The notes under the pieces were generated by a model. It saw only the letters and a list, made by a program, of their open reading frames with translations. It was not told the DNA's origin and searched no databases. Shown here in pieces: positions 24,160 through 34,802 of a DNA stretch of 64,000 nt. The DNA comes from Hybos culiciformis. Lineage: Eukaryota; Arthropoda; Insecta; Diptera; Hybotidae. The stretch is taken from NCBI GenBank assembly GCA_964007475.1, contig OZ023273.1:124001-188000 (forward strand). The letters run 5' to 3'. Both the position numbers and the translations under genes were made by a program. Within the stretch, counting starts at the first letter, position 1. Every line of letters starts with the position of its first letter.

Positions 24160-24469
24160 GTAATTACATTAATTTGGACTTTCATCGTACAGTTTATAGA
24201 TCATTTGAGCCAATTTCAAGAATGATGAGAGAGGTGTGACGCTCAGTTCGATCTGAATCTCGGTAAGGACTGTTTAAAGAAGAGATTGTATATGCGTTGA
24301 GTTGAGCCGTAATCTATTTGTTTTTTAGTGTTGTCAGCTTGGTTTGGTCAGGCGTAGTGTATTTTGTTTTATATTCATTTTGTATTTTATATTTTGTATT
24401 TACGTCATTGTTACTTAAATTTAATTAGTTACTTAAATTTAATTAATTGTATATGAGCTTGATTTAAGC

Positions 24470-24503
<34 letters not shown>
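24160..24503 (+). mobile_element. Retroposon 3' tail nested at the ORF1/ORF2 junction
   Basis: A + strand segment ends in at least seven TAAA/AAAT units (24470-24503), the typical tail of CR1/Jockey-type LINEs. It is flanked by AATTGT at 24154-24159 and 24504-24509 (6-bp duplication). It also contains an 18-bp tandem repeat (GTTACTTAAATTTAATTA) near the tail. No coding part remains, so it is a heavily 5'-truncated insertion, in the orientation opposite to its host. Removing it joins ORF1 to a short open extension that stops just past the ORF2 start codons. Confidence 0.75.
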
Positions 24504-24504
<1 letters not shown>

Positions 24505-24509
24505 ATTGT

Positions 24510-25737
24510 TCTTGTTTAGATTTACAATTTGTGAGTTTACTAATTAGTTCATTAGTTAACGCAGTGATTTCTTCTAAAGAAAATAGGTTATTAATACCTG
24601 CACTAGCTACTTTACTAAAACTATAATTGTTATTATAATTATTATGATTAAACCTATAATTAGGTTGATTATTACTAATAGAGTTACCTATTGGTGGAAA
24701 CATGCTGTTGTAATCGTTTGACCGAAACTGTGGTTTATGTGTACCTCTAGGTTTGTTTGTACGTGAGTGTAAGTAACGTTGTCTGTATGGACAATTGTAA
24801 TCAATTGAGTTGTGATTCCCGTGACAGTTGGCACATTTAATATTTTCAGTTTTATCCTTATCTGGACAGCTTGACGTTTCATGAGATTTGGAGCAGTGCG
24901 CGCAATGGGTTGTAATATTACAATTTTTCGAGCCATGCCCGAACATTTGGCAATTATAGCATTGCGTGATTTTATTCGTGCTTTTAACTTTGTGTTCCCA
25001 CCGTACCTTAATGTGGTCATATTTATTCCTAAGTTCATTGACTGTAACAGATTTGTGTTCGAAGTTCACAATATAAAGTACCAAATCATTTTAGTATTTG
25101 GTTTTCCTTTTAATTTTCTTAACCTCAATGACTTTCAAGTTCATTTTAAGAAGTACGTTTTTTATTTGTTCAGCCTCAACGTCATCAAGTCCAGCATAGC
25201 TTTGACTGGTTTCGAGTTTCTGTATTCAGATGTAAAGTGTTCATATTTATTTTTAGATAACTCATTTAGTATTTTTTTGTGTTGTTCAACATTATTTACG
25301 AAAACTTTTATACCAAGTGAAATTCTTTTAAGAAGGTATTCTTCGATATTTTGAGATTTTATTAATTCTTCAACTTCTTTTTGTGATTTTTTTATTATTG
25401 TGATGGGTGGTACGTTTGTTTTCGTTTGACTTTCGTTTGTTTTAGTTTTATTTTCTGGTGAAGTAGTCTCGATAGTTTCTTCGTCATCATCCATATCTTG
25501 GTCATTCACAGTTTGTAACGGTGCAAAATAGTTTCGATAACTTTTATTGTTGAAACTAGAATTGATTTTCTGTTTTTTCATATTAAATGTTTTATATTTT
25601 GAACAAGTATTTTCAACATATTCAATGTTAATTGCACCCCTTTTACGGGCAATTGTTTTATTTTTTATATTATTCTTTTTCGCAATTTTAAACTTATTTT
25701 TAAAACAATAGAAAAAAAAAGTAGAAAAAGTATCCAA
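24510..25737 (-). pseudogene. ORF1 (gag-like, zinc knuckle) of the Jockey-like element
   Basis: Open from 25737 to 25162, then shifted by one base near 25195 and open again to 24464. The C-terminal half carries three Cys-His knuckles: CYNCQMFGHGSKNC, then CAHCSKSHETSSC and CANCHGNHNS, as in Jockey ORF1 proteins that bind the element RNA. The N-terminal half is Lys/Asn-rich; a better start may be the Met at MKKQKINSS near 25580. The final residues encoded beyond 24504 come from the tail of the nested insertion. Confidence 0.8.
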
Positions 25738-25829
25738 AACTGAATGTATTCTGTTAGATAATTATTATCTGCCAGGTATAATTTTTTATTTCCAATATTT
25801 GTGTTTACTCTAAGAGAGATAATTTCAAA

Positions 25830-26056
25830 CTGATATTATTATTTTGTTTGTTAATTATTAAAAAATAGTTCCCCTCGATAAAATAGTGGACCCATACCTT
25901 ATAAATGAATTAGAATGGAACCAATTTCTTATATTTCTAAACTTTTTCTCAATCGCAACAAATAAATTTTTTCATTCAATTATTATTATACCATCAACGA
26001 TAATATTTTTGTTTTGTTTGTTAATTCTTAAAAAATTAGTTTCCCCTCGATAATTC
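25830..26056. repeat. Imperfect direct duplication next to SINE copy 2
   Basis: ATTTTGTTTGTTAATT followed by an A-run and AGTT(T)CCCCTCGATAA occurs at about 25840-25882 and again at 26011-26053. The second copy runs straight into the SINE. The duplication may reflect two insertions of the same element head. Confidence 0.5.
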
Positions 26057-26135
26057 GTGGGTTCTATTCCTACCTCGGACTGGAATTTGGGTTAATTTTC
26101 TCAGTTTGTTCACTTGAATTAAGTGTTTTTTTTAA
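26050..26135 (+). mobile_element. SINE, copy 2 (partial)
   Basis: GTGGGTTCTATTCC then ACCTCGGACTGGAATTTG and CACTTGAATTAAG match the body of the SINE at 8355-8511, in opposite orientation. The tRNA-like A-box half is missing or replaced. Confidence 0.65.
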
Positions 26136-26210
26136 GGTCATGTGTTTCTTGTTTCGTGTTTCTTTTATTGTACGTTTCTAAACTAGGTCAAAATCAGATT
26201 CCTTTTTTTT

Positions 26211-26371
26211 AATTGTGTCGATGTTTATCAAAACTCGTCAATTCCACTTTTCAAAAAAAAATGAGTATGATACATCGTTGGATTCGTCTTCGAATTGGCT
26301 ATCAGTTTTTGCTATTTTTAAATTTAAAAAAAAAATGGAATAGACGCGGTTTGATAAACATCGACACAATT
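26211..26371. mobile_element. MITE with 38-bp terminal inverted repeats
   Basis: Left AATTGTGTCGATGTTTATCA and right TGATAAACATCGACACAATT are exact complements, and the inversion continues imperfectly (CTCGTC.ATTCCA). About 160 bp, non-coding. Confidence 0.8.
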
Positions 26372-26934
26372 ATTCATGCGGTTTTTCCATGATATTAGCA
26401 ATCTTTTCTCTCAGAAAATATACGTAAAAAAATATGCGAAAATATTAATGTGCGTTATTGAAATTTCTATGGGTGTATTTCTAATTTATATTTATAATGC
26501 TTTGCTTTCACAAAAATTTGGCCCCACATATATGGTTTTCCATGAATAAAACATTTCTAATTCATTTTGAAAATTGTAAAAAAAAGTTTATAGAAATTAG
26601 AAAAGTTTCTCTTCCAATGTATATAATATATATTAAACCAATTATTACATCTGTTCAATAATACATTATCGTATAATTCATTAATTTATTACACAATCAT
26701 TTAATTAGTTAACATGGGAATAATAATCGGAATATTTCCTTAAAAAAGAAGAAAAATAAAGCAAACATTACATAATGTAAAATAAAAATATTATCTAGTT
26801 TTTTTTTGGAATTATATAAATGTAATGTTCGTATACATATATTTCATGTTAGAGTAAATTTTATATTATATATTTTAAGATGTGAATATGAGTGTACGTA
26901 TATTTTCCTATGTTTTAATATTTTTAGAAATACT
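26372..26934. other. Intergenic, nothing recognised
   Basis: AT-rich, with no coding or repeat boundary seen. Confidence 0.45.
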
Positions 26935-27745
26935 AGTCGAAATACCCGGCTTCGCCCGGTATTCCGGAACTTATATTAATATCAAAACACTTTAATCCAG
27001 ATTTTGTGCACTAAAAAAAACAGAATTTCAAAATTTGTTAAATAGCCACTTTCCCGGTGCCTTAACACATCCAGTCTTCTAAATAGTCGATTTGGGTCCA
27101 ACGCTATAATATTTTATCGGAATATACCAAAATTGCAAAACCGCCTTCTAAGGTAGCCACCGTCGGTCAAAAATATAACCAATCGGATCTCTAGTCTCCT
27201 TATTTTCAAAATTTCAAAATTTTGAAATTTGATGTATAGTCCCCCAATTGAGCGCTGGGACAACGGTTGGGGGCTTTTCAACATCCAGTCTTCTAAATAA
27301 CCCATTCGGGTCCAACGCTAGAACATTTTTCCGGAATATACTTAAATTTCAAAACCGGCTTCTAAGGTAGCCCCACCGTCGGGGCTTCGGATCAAAATTT
27401 CTAGTACCCTATAACAATCTCGGGTCCCAATGATACTTACCTTCAAAATTTCAAATTTTCGAAATTTGTTGTATAGCCCCCCCAATTGAGCCCTGGGACA
27501 ACGGTTGGGGGCCTCTCAACATCCGCTTTTTTAAATAGGGTTTCTAAGGTAGCCCCCCCGCCGGGGCCTCGGATCAAAATTTCTAGTACCGTATAACCAT
27601 CTCGGGCCCCCATGATACTTAAGTTCAAAATTTCAGCCAAATCGGTCCAGCGGTTTAGGCGTGATTGAGGACAGAGGACAGAGAAACAGAGAAACAGAGA
27701 AACAGAGAAACAGAGAAACAGAGAAACAGAAAAACAGAGAATTTT
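26935..27745 (+). mobile_element. Retroposon-like repeat with three internal units and ACAGAGAA tail
   Basis: It opens with the hairpin TACCCGGCTTCGCCCGGTA. Three imperfect copies of a unit of about 220-240 bp follow, starting at about 27067, 27281 and 27520 (ACATCCAGTCTTCTAAATA then GGGTCCAACGCTA, TTCTAAGGTAGCC and CAATTGAG.CCTGGGACAACG). The end is AAATCGGTCCAGCGGTTTAG then GCGTGATTGAGGACAGAG, a wording seen at the 3' ends of RTE-type and related insect retroposons, and an (ACAGAGAA)n microsatellite (27672-27740). No protein is encoded; the - strand ORF over the tail is an artefact of the microsatellite. The class is inferred from the 3' wording. Confidence 0.55.
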
Positions 27746-27749
27746 CATT

Positions 27750-29600
27750 TTTATTTATTCGATTGACTGTTTGATGAAAAAAAAATCTTTTCCCTTATGG
27801 GATGGAAATCAACACAATATAATATATTGATTAAATTCCTGTTATTAAAATATTTGTAAGAGTATACAAAATAGGGTAGTTTAATCTATTTAAACCAGTC
27901 AGTTGTAGAAAATAAAAACTGTGTCACTGAGGCAGTTTGCATATAAAAATTCTAAAATCTAGTTTTTATCTAAATGTAAAATTAAGAGTTTTTAATTTTT
28001 TATTCTATCAATCTTAGGCATTATTTTATAATCATAAAACTTTAATCAATTCTATAATAATACTAAAATAATAATTATGTACAAAAATTATCCATAATGG
28101 AACGATTATTTTAAAATTTTTAATCCGTATTTCAAATTCTTAATCTGCGTCTGCGAGTACGTGTTTATGAGAATTAAAAGGTTTCAACGGATCAAAGGTC
28201 TAAATAATTTTTATATACAATTTATAGACAATTGACATTTTTATAACATTTAAATAGATTTTGATCAAAATTAGTATAGAGATTTCGGGTAGGATGTCAA
28301 TTACAGGAACCTATTGTAAATAAATTATAGTTTATATTTGGAAAAAATCTTTTATGATATACTTATGAAATAAAATAAAAGATGATTTCAAAAATTTAAA
28401 ACGCTGTTATTTTATTGAATTGTATAAATGAATTAAAATATATTAGCTTAAGTTTTTCAGTATTAAAAATTCTTTTATAGAAATAAGTAATAAAGAAGAA
28501 AAAAATTAAAAGGTATTTTAATGCGCATGTCTTCGGTAAGTTGTATTTACATTCGCAAATTTAGCTCGGTAAATGGTCCATTACATGCATCAATACACAT
28601 GCAATTATAGAGGAATGTAAATTGTATTTACATTTCCCTGTGATGTAAATTGTATTTACATTGCTCTATATTGTATTTACATTCTTCATTTTGAACTGCG
28701 TAATACTATAAACAAAAATAATATCACTCACACTCACAATATTTCAATACAGACAAATACCAAAAAAAAAAAAAAATTGCAAATGTATACCTCTCACATG
28801 CATCATATCAATGTCAAACAAAGCTTAGTTTATAATGCTAAAATCTAAATTTTCCCTCTGAGCTAATCTATATTTTCCCTCTGAGCAAACAAAAAAAAAA
28901 AAAAAAGAACCAATAAAAAAATACGCTGCTATTTTTTTTTTTTTTCTAAAAAGCGGCCAGTCGATCAGTCGATGAATTTTCTTAACATGTGTTTCAATCT
29001 ACTATTTTTAAAGGATCTTCGAACCTCTGCTACTAAATTTTTAAACGAGTGTGGTTGGATTTTAGTACAAAAATTTAAACCACACTTCAAAAATTGCACT
29101 TATTTTTATTCAAAAAAACAAAATGAATAAAAATAGAACAATGGTAACCCTGAAAATATCTTTGTTGTCATTATAAAGTTTGCTGTGATTGTCAAATGTC
29201 AAGTAAGAATTTTTTTTTCTTTTATCAACAAACGAGGAAAATGGCAGCAACAAGGAGATTATTTATTGTAAATATAAATTATAATTATATAATTATTATT
29301 TGATTTTATTTTTAATTATAAAAAAAATAATTATAAAATTATTATTATTTTTTTTAATAATTAAAAATAAAATTAAATAAAATTTAAGAAGACCATTAGT
29401 TCCTAAAATAATTAAAAAAAAAAATTAGTAATTTTTCTAAAAAAAAATTACTAATTTTTTTTTTAATCTTCCGGTTTGAAATCATTTCGATAAATAAATA
29501 AACTTCCTTATTAAATTTTATTTCCTTGCTTCATTTTGAACTTTTTTGTTTATTTTTTTCATTATAAATGTATTGTTTTCAACTCCCTCCCACATGCACA
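27750..29600. other. Intergenic with small repeats and hairpins
   Basis: No gene. It contains four copies of TTGTATTTACATT (28541-28683), a duplicated TTTTCCCTCTGAGC (about 28848 and 28873), and AT-rich inverted repeats at 29280-29385. A hairpin AAAATTAGTAATTTTT/AAAAATTACTAATTTT is at about 29418-29462. Confidence 0.5.
28541..28683. repeat. Interspersed TTGTATTTACATT motif, four copies
   Basis: Exact 13-mers at 28541, 28622, 28650 and 28671. The second and third are preceded by GTAAA, so they form small palindromes GTAAATTGTATTTAC. GC-poor spacers of 8-68 bases separate them. Confidence 0.7.
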
Positions 29601-29604
29601 TTAA

Positions 29605-29800
29605 AGCAGTGTACAATACATATTAATCAAATTTGTTATACAGCTCGTTTTGGATACACACAAACATATAGACACTCATCAATATTATATCACTCGACCT
29701 TCGGTCTCGTGATATAAACATGACTCGTGTCTATGTGTTTGTGTGTATACAAAACTCGCAAGAATAACAAATTTTCTTAACATGTATTGTAATCTACTAT
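29605..29800. mobile_element. Palindromic MITE family, copy 2 (most complete)
   Basis: Arms of about 85 bp. Left: GTACAATACATATTAATCAA, ATTTGTTATACAGCTCGTTT, GGATACACACAAACATATAG. Right: the complement, ending AACAAATTTTCTTAACATG then TATTGTAATC. The centre is a strong hairpin, ATATCACTCGACCTTCGGTC then TCGTGATAT. The same structure is at 61411-61605 and, without the centre, at 17636-17765. An isolated end-like piece (TTTTCTTAACATGT...AATCTACTATT) is at 28978-29010. Confidence 0.8.
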
Positions 29801-30788
29801 TATTTTACCGATAAAACACAGTACCTAAAAAAAAAAACTTTTTTAAGCAATAAATTCGTACAACACTTTTTTTTTTATTAACAACATTTAATTTTTTTAA
29901 TATTTATTATAATTAAAAGAACAGACATTTAATTTAAATAAGTGATTTAAGTAAAAAATATTTTCAATTTTTTTTTTTGTCACATGAAAAAAGAATAAGT
30001 GAAGAAATTAATTTAATGTTAAAACTTAAAATAATAAATTTACACCTTTTATTATTAAACTTATTTCAAAACATTCTTTATTAAACAATTTTTAACAACT
30101 TCGAATTATTAAAAAAAAAACAAATAATAAAATTAGTCTGCAAACTTTTTTCTCAAAAAAAATTATATTCATTCGCTGAAAAACATATTTTTTTTGGTTT
30201 TATCTTAAATTATACTTTAGAGAAATTAAAAAAAACTTTTATATTCGTTTTGCATAAATTAGGAATTGTCTGGCTATAAAATCCCTGCAGATTATCAAAC
30301 TAAAAATTTATGTTTGCCTTGCACTTAATTTTAATTTCATTTTATATAAAAATTAATCGAAAGAATAAAAAAGAAAGTATAGTTAATTAAAATAAAATTT
30401 TAAAATCTTAAAAAAATTCTGAGATAAAAAATATAAAAATTAATATAATCTTTTGCTATACTTATAAGGGATTAAATTCAAATCGATAAGAATTTCACCA
30501 TCAAACTCTGTAGTAAATTAAAATAATAACAAACGGATTTATAGGTATACTAAATATCTCGTTTATTAGTAAAAAAGCAAACATTCTTTTTCATTATCTT
30601 TAGATTTTTTTAGGAGTTCTGTATACAAGATCTAGCATGCCAACTAAGAATCGAATGATCTTTAAACATAAAAATGCATCATAGATCTTACGACTGTGTA
30701 GAGAAGTTTTAACTATCACATTGTTGACTTCTTTAAATTTGATATCCAACTATAATGAGAAGCCCGCAAACGTACAGATAAATATTAA
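29801..30788. other. AT-rich intergenic, nothing recognised
   Basis: Poly-A/T-rich DNA without supported features. Confidence 0.45.
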
Positions 30789-30796
30789 CTAGTAAG

Positions 30797-31337
30797 CAGT
30801 GCCGGATAGAGCATTCACTGGGCCCATGGGTAAAAGATTCTAAAAGAGCCTTTTTTTTAAAAAAGTAAATGTAAATACTCGTATACTGATTAAAAAATAT
30901 TAGTTCCTTTTGATGACTTGTTGCTATGTAAAATTAATAATTAAAACAAAAATAAATTATATTTACTTTTATATTCATACTATTAAATTCATTTTATTTA
31001 CAAAAATTAAAAAAAAAACCAAAAGAACAAAACTTTCGTGTACATATATAAAATTAGAATTAAAGAACAAAAACAATAAAATACTTGAATATAATGAAAA
31101 AATTAATCATTTTTAATTAATTTTCTAGACTTTATGTTTGTACTTTATGTTTGCACTTTTTAAAAAGACGGATTGGAGACGTCTTTGTATTGCCAGTGGG
31201 AAAGGGTATTAAATGTTAAATATGTAATTTTTTATTAGAAATAATTCTAGTATAGAAGTATAATCATTTGGTGGGCCCTCTAAAAAGGTGGGCCCTGGGT
31301 AACTGCCCAAAGTGTCCATATTGGCTATCCGGCTCTG
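30797..31337. mobile_element. hAT non-autonomous element
   Basis: The ends are CAGTGCCGGATAG and CTATCCGGCTCTG. The 8-bp flanks CTAGTAAG (30789-30796) and CTAGTACG (31338-31345) differ at one base. Subterminal GGGCCC-containing stretches lie on both sides (CACTGGGCCCATGGGTAA and GGTGGGCCCTGGGTAACTG). The interior is AT-rich with no credible transposase. CAG ends with 8-bp duplications are the hAT pattern. Confidence 0.8.
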
Positions 31338-31553
31338 CTAGTACGTTATGTATATTTTTCGAACTATAGTTATCGTTCTGAATAGTAACATCACATTGAA
31401 ATAAACATAACAGAGTTGCAAATACGAATCATGGATTTTTTACCCATAAAATTAAAAAAAAACAGCTCCATATTATTAATTTATTTTTTTTATGCTCCAC
31501 TCAAGTCTCAAACGTCTCAAACTTTTGCTAGTCTGTTATAAGAGTTATATTCT

Positions 31554-32111
31554 ACCTTGTTTACACTTCAGGTTAGAAATAGGTTAAACCTACATTTAAC
31601 CTATGTTAGTTTTGTTTACACCTAATTGGTGTTAGATTTGACGTTTAAAAAAGTAAAGTGAAAAAAATAAAAAATTAAAAAAAATTAAAAAAAATTAAAA
31701 ATAAAAATGAATGAACAGACAATATTAGAGGCAATTTTGGCCATAAAAGAATGTGATAATATAACAAAAACCTGCAAAGGAGAAAAAGAAGAAATCGTCA
31801 TATAAATTTCCATTTTCCTATTTCAAATTTGATTGTTATTTATTTTTATTTTATTTTTTATTTTGAATTTGACAAAATTAATAACATTTTTATTGACATT
31901 TTTTGTCAATATTTATTTGCTACGGATACAAGATGCTATATTTTCCTAACAAATCCCTAAATTTTGATTATACCAGAGGCGTACATTTAACTAGTTTTAA
32001 AGAACCTAGTTGTTCAACTAGGTTAATTTTGACAATTTTTTATATGAACCAACACAGAACGAACATAGGTTGAAGAAAAAACCTCTTTCTAACCTGAAGT
32101 GTAACCAAGGT
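31554..32111 (+). mobile_element. TIR element with a 32-codon reading frame
   Basis: Terminal inverted repeats ACCTTGTTTACACTTCAGGT and the complement of ACCTTGGTTACACTTCAGGT continue through GTTAGAAA.AGGTT; the flanks offer only TA. An open frame at 31707-31805 encodes 32 residues (MNEQTILEAILAIKEC then DNITKTCKGEKEEIVI). The 145 bases around it recur at 32708-32851. The peptide may be the start of a transposon protein; I do not recognise the family. Confidence 0.6.
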
Positions 32112-33550
32112 ATTAGTCTGTGGTTTCAGTGATGTGAGTATGTATCAAGAAACATTACTTAATTTTAATACAATTTAAGTATCAAAATAAATAAAAACAT
32201 AAATAAATTAATTACCAATCTAACTAACTACACATAAAACCTAATTAGTACAACAAAATTAAAAATATTTAAAATTAATTGCTTAAATTCCAAAATTGAA
32301 ATAATTTCGATGAAGTGAAAGAAAATAATCTCTAAATTTAAGACTGAAAAAAACTGTGTATTGATCCATAATTTCAGTTAAAGTTTTGATTTATTAAGAT
32401 TTACAAAATTTACTCAATGAAAAACAATTTCAAAAATTCTAAACAAAATTTATAAATCATATACTCTAAATATCAGTTGTAAAATCAAACAAAGTTTGTA
32501 TTTTAAATAAAGTCTAGTAATAAAAATATAATTTTAATTATATTCAAATAATATTTGAACGAAATGCAATCAAAAGTAAAAACAGAAATAAATTTACAAT
32601 TAAAACAACAAAAACATAGATAGGAATAAAATAATTAAGGAAGTAAAAATTGACTTTTCTTGAGTGCATCGAATTCCGATGTCCGAACGACATCAAAAAA
32701 TTTAAAATTAAAATGAATGAACAGACAATATTAGAGGCAATTTTGGCCATAAAAGAATGTGATAATATAACAAAAACCTGCAAAGGAGAAAAAGAAGAAA
32801 TCGTCATATAAATTTCCGATTTCCTATTTTAAATTTGATTGTTATTTATTAGTAGAAAATCAAAAATAAAGTTTGAAAAATAATTGTATAAAAATACACG
32901 AATACAAATTAGGAAGTAACCGAACGACATCGCCCTAGTAGAACGACATCACCCTGGTAGAAAATCAAAAATAAAGTTTGAAAAATAATCTAATTTAAAT
33001 TAATTTTTTTGAATTAAAAATATAAAAATTATTGCATCTCAGACCATTTCATGCTGAAATCCTTGTGGCATATTTTTTCTTATGAATGAAGACAATTCCC
33101 CAAGCAATATTACACATTGTTATACATATTTATTTTATTTAAAAATGCAAAATAAAAAATAAAGATAAGAAAAAACATTTTATCACATGTAAAATATGCA
33201 GCTAGTGTCAAATAACGATGATTCCCAAGGACTTTTGAATGCATTTGTTGGAAATATGTGCTTTCTAGCATGGATCTTATGTGATTTCATATATTTTTTT
33301 AGAATAATCATAAATGCTTATTTTCAAATGCATAATTCTTAATAAATTATTCATTCAATATTTTACTACAAAATATTTTATACACTGCTGCTTTGTATGT
33401 GTTAGTTTTTAGTAATTTCTAAGTGGAATTTTTGCCCAAGCTTGTTTAGTAATTCAGATCCAATTCCTTAGGAAACTCATCAGTAGAAAAAGTACTTCTT
33501 CATGACTTTTTAGTTCTCAGGGTTGTTTGCACTGCAAAACGATACAAAAA
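32112..33550. other. AT-rich stretch around the duplicated segment
   Basis: Apart from the copy at 32708-32851 and the short duplications beside it, nothing is recognised. - strand ORFs here are antisense shadows. Confidence 0.45.
32708..32851 (+). repeat. Second copy of the 32-codon frame segment
   Basis: The frame at 32713-32811 is identical in sequence to 31707-31805, and its 3' flank is nearly so (AAATTTCC.TTTTCCTATTT). No terminal inverted repeats are visible around this copy. Nearby are three GAACGACATC words (32685, 32921, 32941) and a 33-bp repeat TAGAAAATCAAAAATAAAGT (about 32852 and 32958). Confidence 0.7.
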
Positions 33551-33563
33551 AACTTATGCTTAA

Positions 33564-33712
33564 AGGTGAAAACACAATTGGGGCGACAGCGTAACGACAA
33601 CGATAGCCACTGTCAAAAACCATATATTTGTATGAGAATGAAACAATTGAGGCGACTTTTTTATATGAAAAATCGCTGTCGCCGTCGTTGTCGCCCCAAT
33701 TGTGTTTTCACC
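33564..33712. mobile_element. Short MITE with GGGGCGACAGCG inverted repeats
   Basis: Left AGGTGAAAACACAATTGGGG then CGACAGCG; right CCCCAATTGTGTTTTCACC, with CGCTGTCGCC inside. The inverted repeats are about 30 bp. TTAA flanks both ends (33560-33563 and 33713-33716), suggesting a TTAA or TA/TWA target. The GC-rich ends stand out from the AT-rich surroundings. Non-coding. Confidence 0.75.
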
Positions 33713-33719
33713 TTAAAAA

Positions 33720-34800
33720 AATCACAATTTTTTAATTTTCTTACTCACACAAACAAAAGCAACTTATGTTTTCTATTCCAATAATCAAAATATTTCAAAA
33801 TTGTTAAAAAAAATATTTCTTACTTTCCTTCGATAAACGTTTTTTATTACTTTATTTAATATTCATACAAAAAAAGAAACAATTCTGTATTAATCCTGTC
33901 TAAGTAAGAACCATAAGTAAAAATATTTTTTTTTATACTTTCTGCCACGATTTTGGTAAGATAAGGCCTTCTATATTCAAAATTGATCTGGTTTAAGGTT
34001 TGTTTTCAAATGATATGTATTAATATATTAGCGGAGACAAAAATCAATACTGGTTTTCTGTATTGTATTGAAATATATACCGGTATTGGTGATTTATTTA
34101 AAAATTAAAAAGAAATTGTATAAATTGATAATTTTTTTAATTAATACAAAAACAAATAAAACTTATGATATAATTCATTTGCAAAAAGATAAAAATACAA
34201 CAAGAATAAAAAAATCAATTTTGCTTGGAAAGGAAATAGCTTCCCTGGACCATCACGTAGAAATGACCTGATTTTGGAACAAATTATTCCAGATGAGGAA
34301 AACACTCTTTCAGCCTCTACTCTATTTCCAAATAGCTTTCCAGTAAATCAGAATTTACTCTATTTCCAAATAGCTTTCCAGTAAATCAGAATTTATTTTA
34401 TAAAATATTTTTTCACACTGACATTGATATAATTTTATAAAAATTTTTATTTTCCCACGGTTGTGTAACCTTGACAACAAAGTTTATTGAAGTTGATCTA
34501 ATTTTTATAAGTTTTATATAAGTTAAAGTAATATAATTTAAATAAATTTCAAATGGAAATGTATGATGTTTTTAATACCGAAATACCGGTATTTATATGC
34601 CCAAACGCAAAAGAACTGATCTATATTAAATTTTTCGAACAAAAAAAAACAAATTATTTATTTTTGCTAGTATTTTCATTTAAACTAAATCTAAATTTAT
34701 ACAAGTTTCATATTTGTTTCATTTCACGCATTTTTGCCTGTAACGGTATTAAAAAATTTTGAGTATTCTCAGAGAAATTATGAAGAAAAAGAAAAAAATT
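33720..34800. other. AT-rich region with a 38-bp tandem duplication
   Basis: Contains TACTCTATTTCCAAATAGCT and the next 18 bases twice (34318-34393, period 38) and a few ACCGGTATT words (34080, 34590) reminiscent of transposon ends. No gene supported. Confidence 0.5.
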
Positions 34801-34802
34801 TT

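Larger units (their letters stand above)
21230..25850 (-). mobile_element. Jockey-like non-LTR retrotransposon, degenerate
   Basis: On the - strand the order is ORF1 with zinc knuckles (25737 to 24504 plus 24153 to about 24120), then ORF2 with endonuclease and reverse transcriptase (24133 to 21481), then an A-rich 3' region ending near 21230. The 5' end is uncertain, near 25740-25860. Both ORFs contain stops and frameshifts, so the copy is dead. ORF1 and ORF2 would overlap by a few bases once the 344-bp insertion at 24160-24503 is set aside. Confidence 0.85.

Noticed and set aside
24881..25354. 157-residue + strand ORF
   Set aside because: Antisense to the zinc-knuckle ORF1 of the Jockey-like element; no family signal of its own.
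27443..27748. 101-residue - strand ORF with repeated SVSLFLCF
   Set aside because: The repeat is the translation of the (ACAGAGAA)n microsatellite at a retroposon 3' end.
28541..28683. Repeat cluster considered as a CRISPR array
   Set aside because: Repeats of 13 bp with spacers of 8-68 bases in a eukaryotic genome do not form a CRISPR array.
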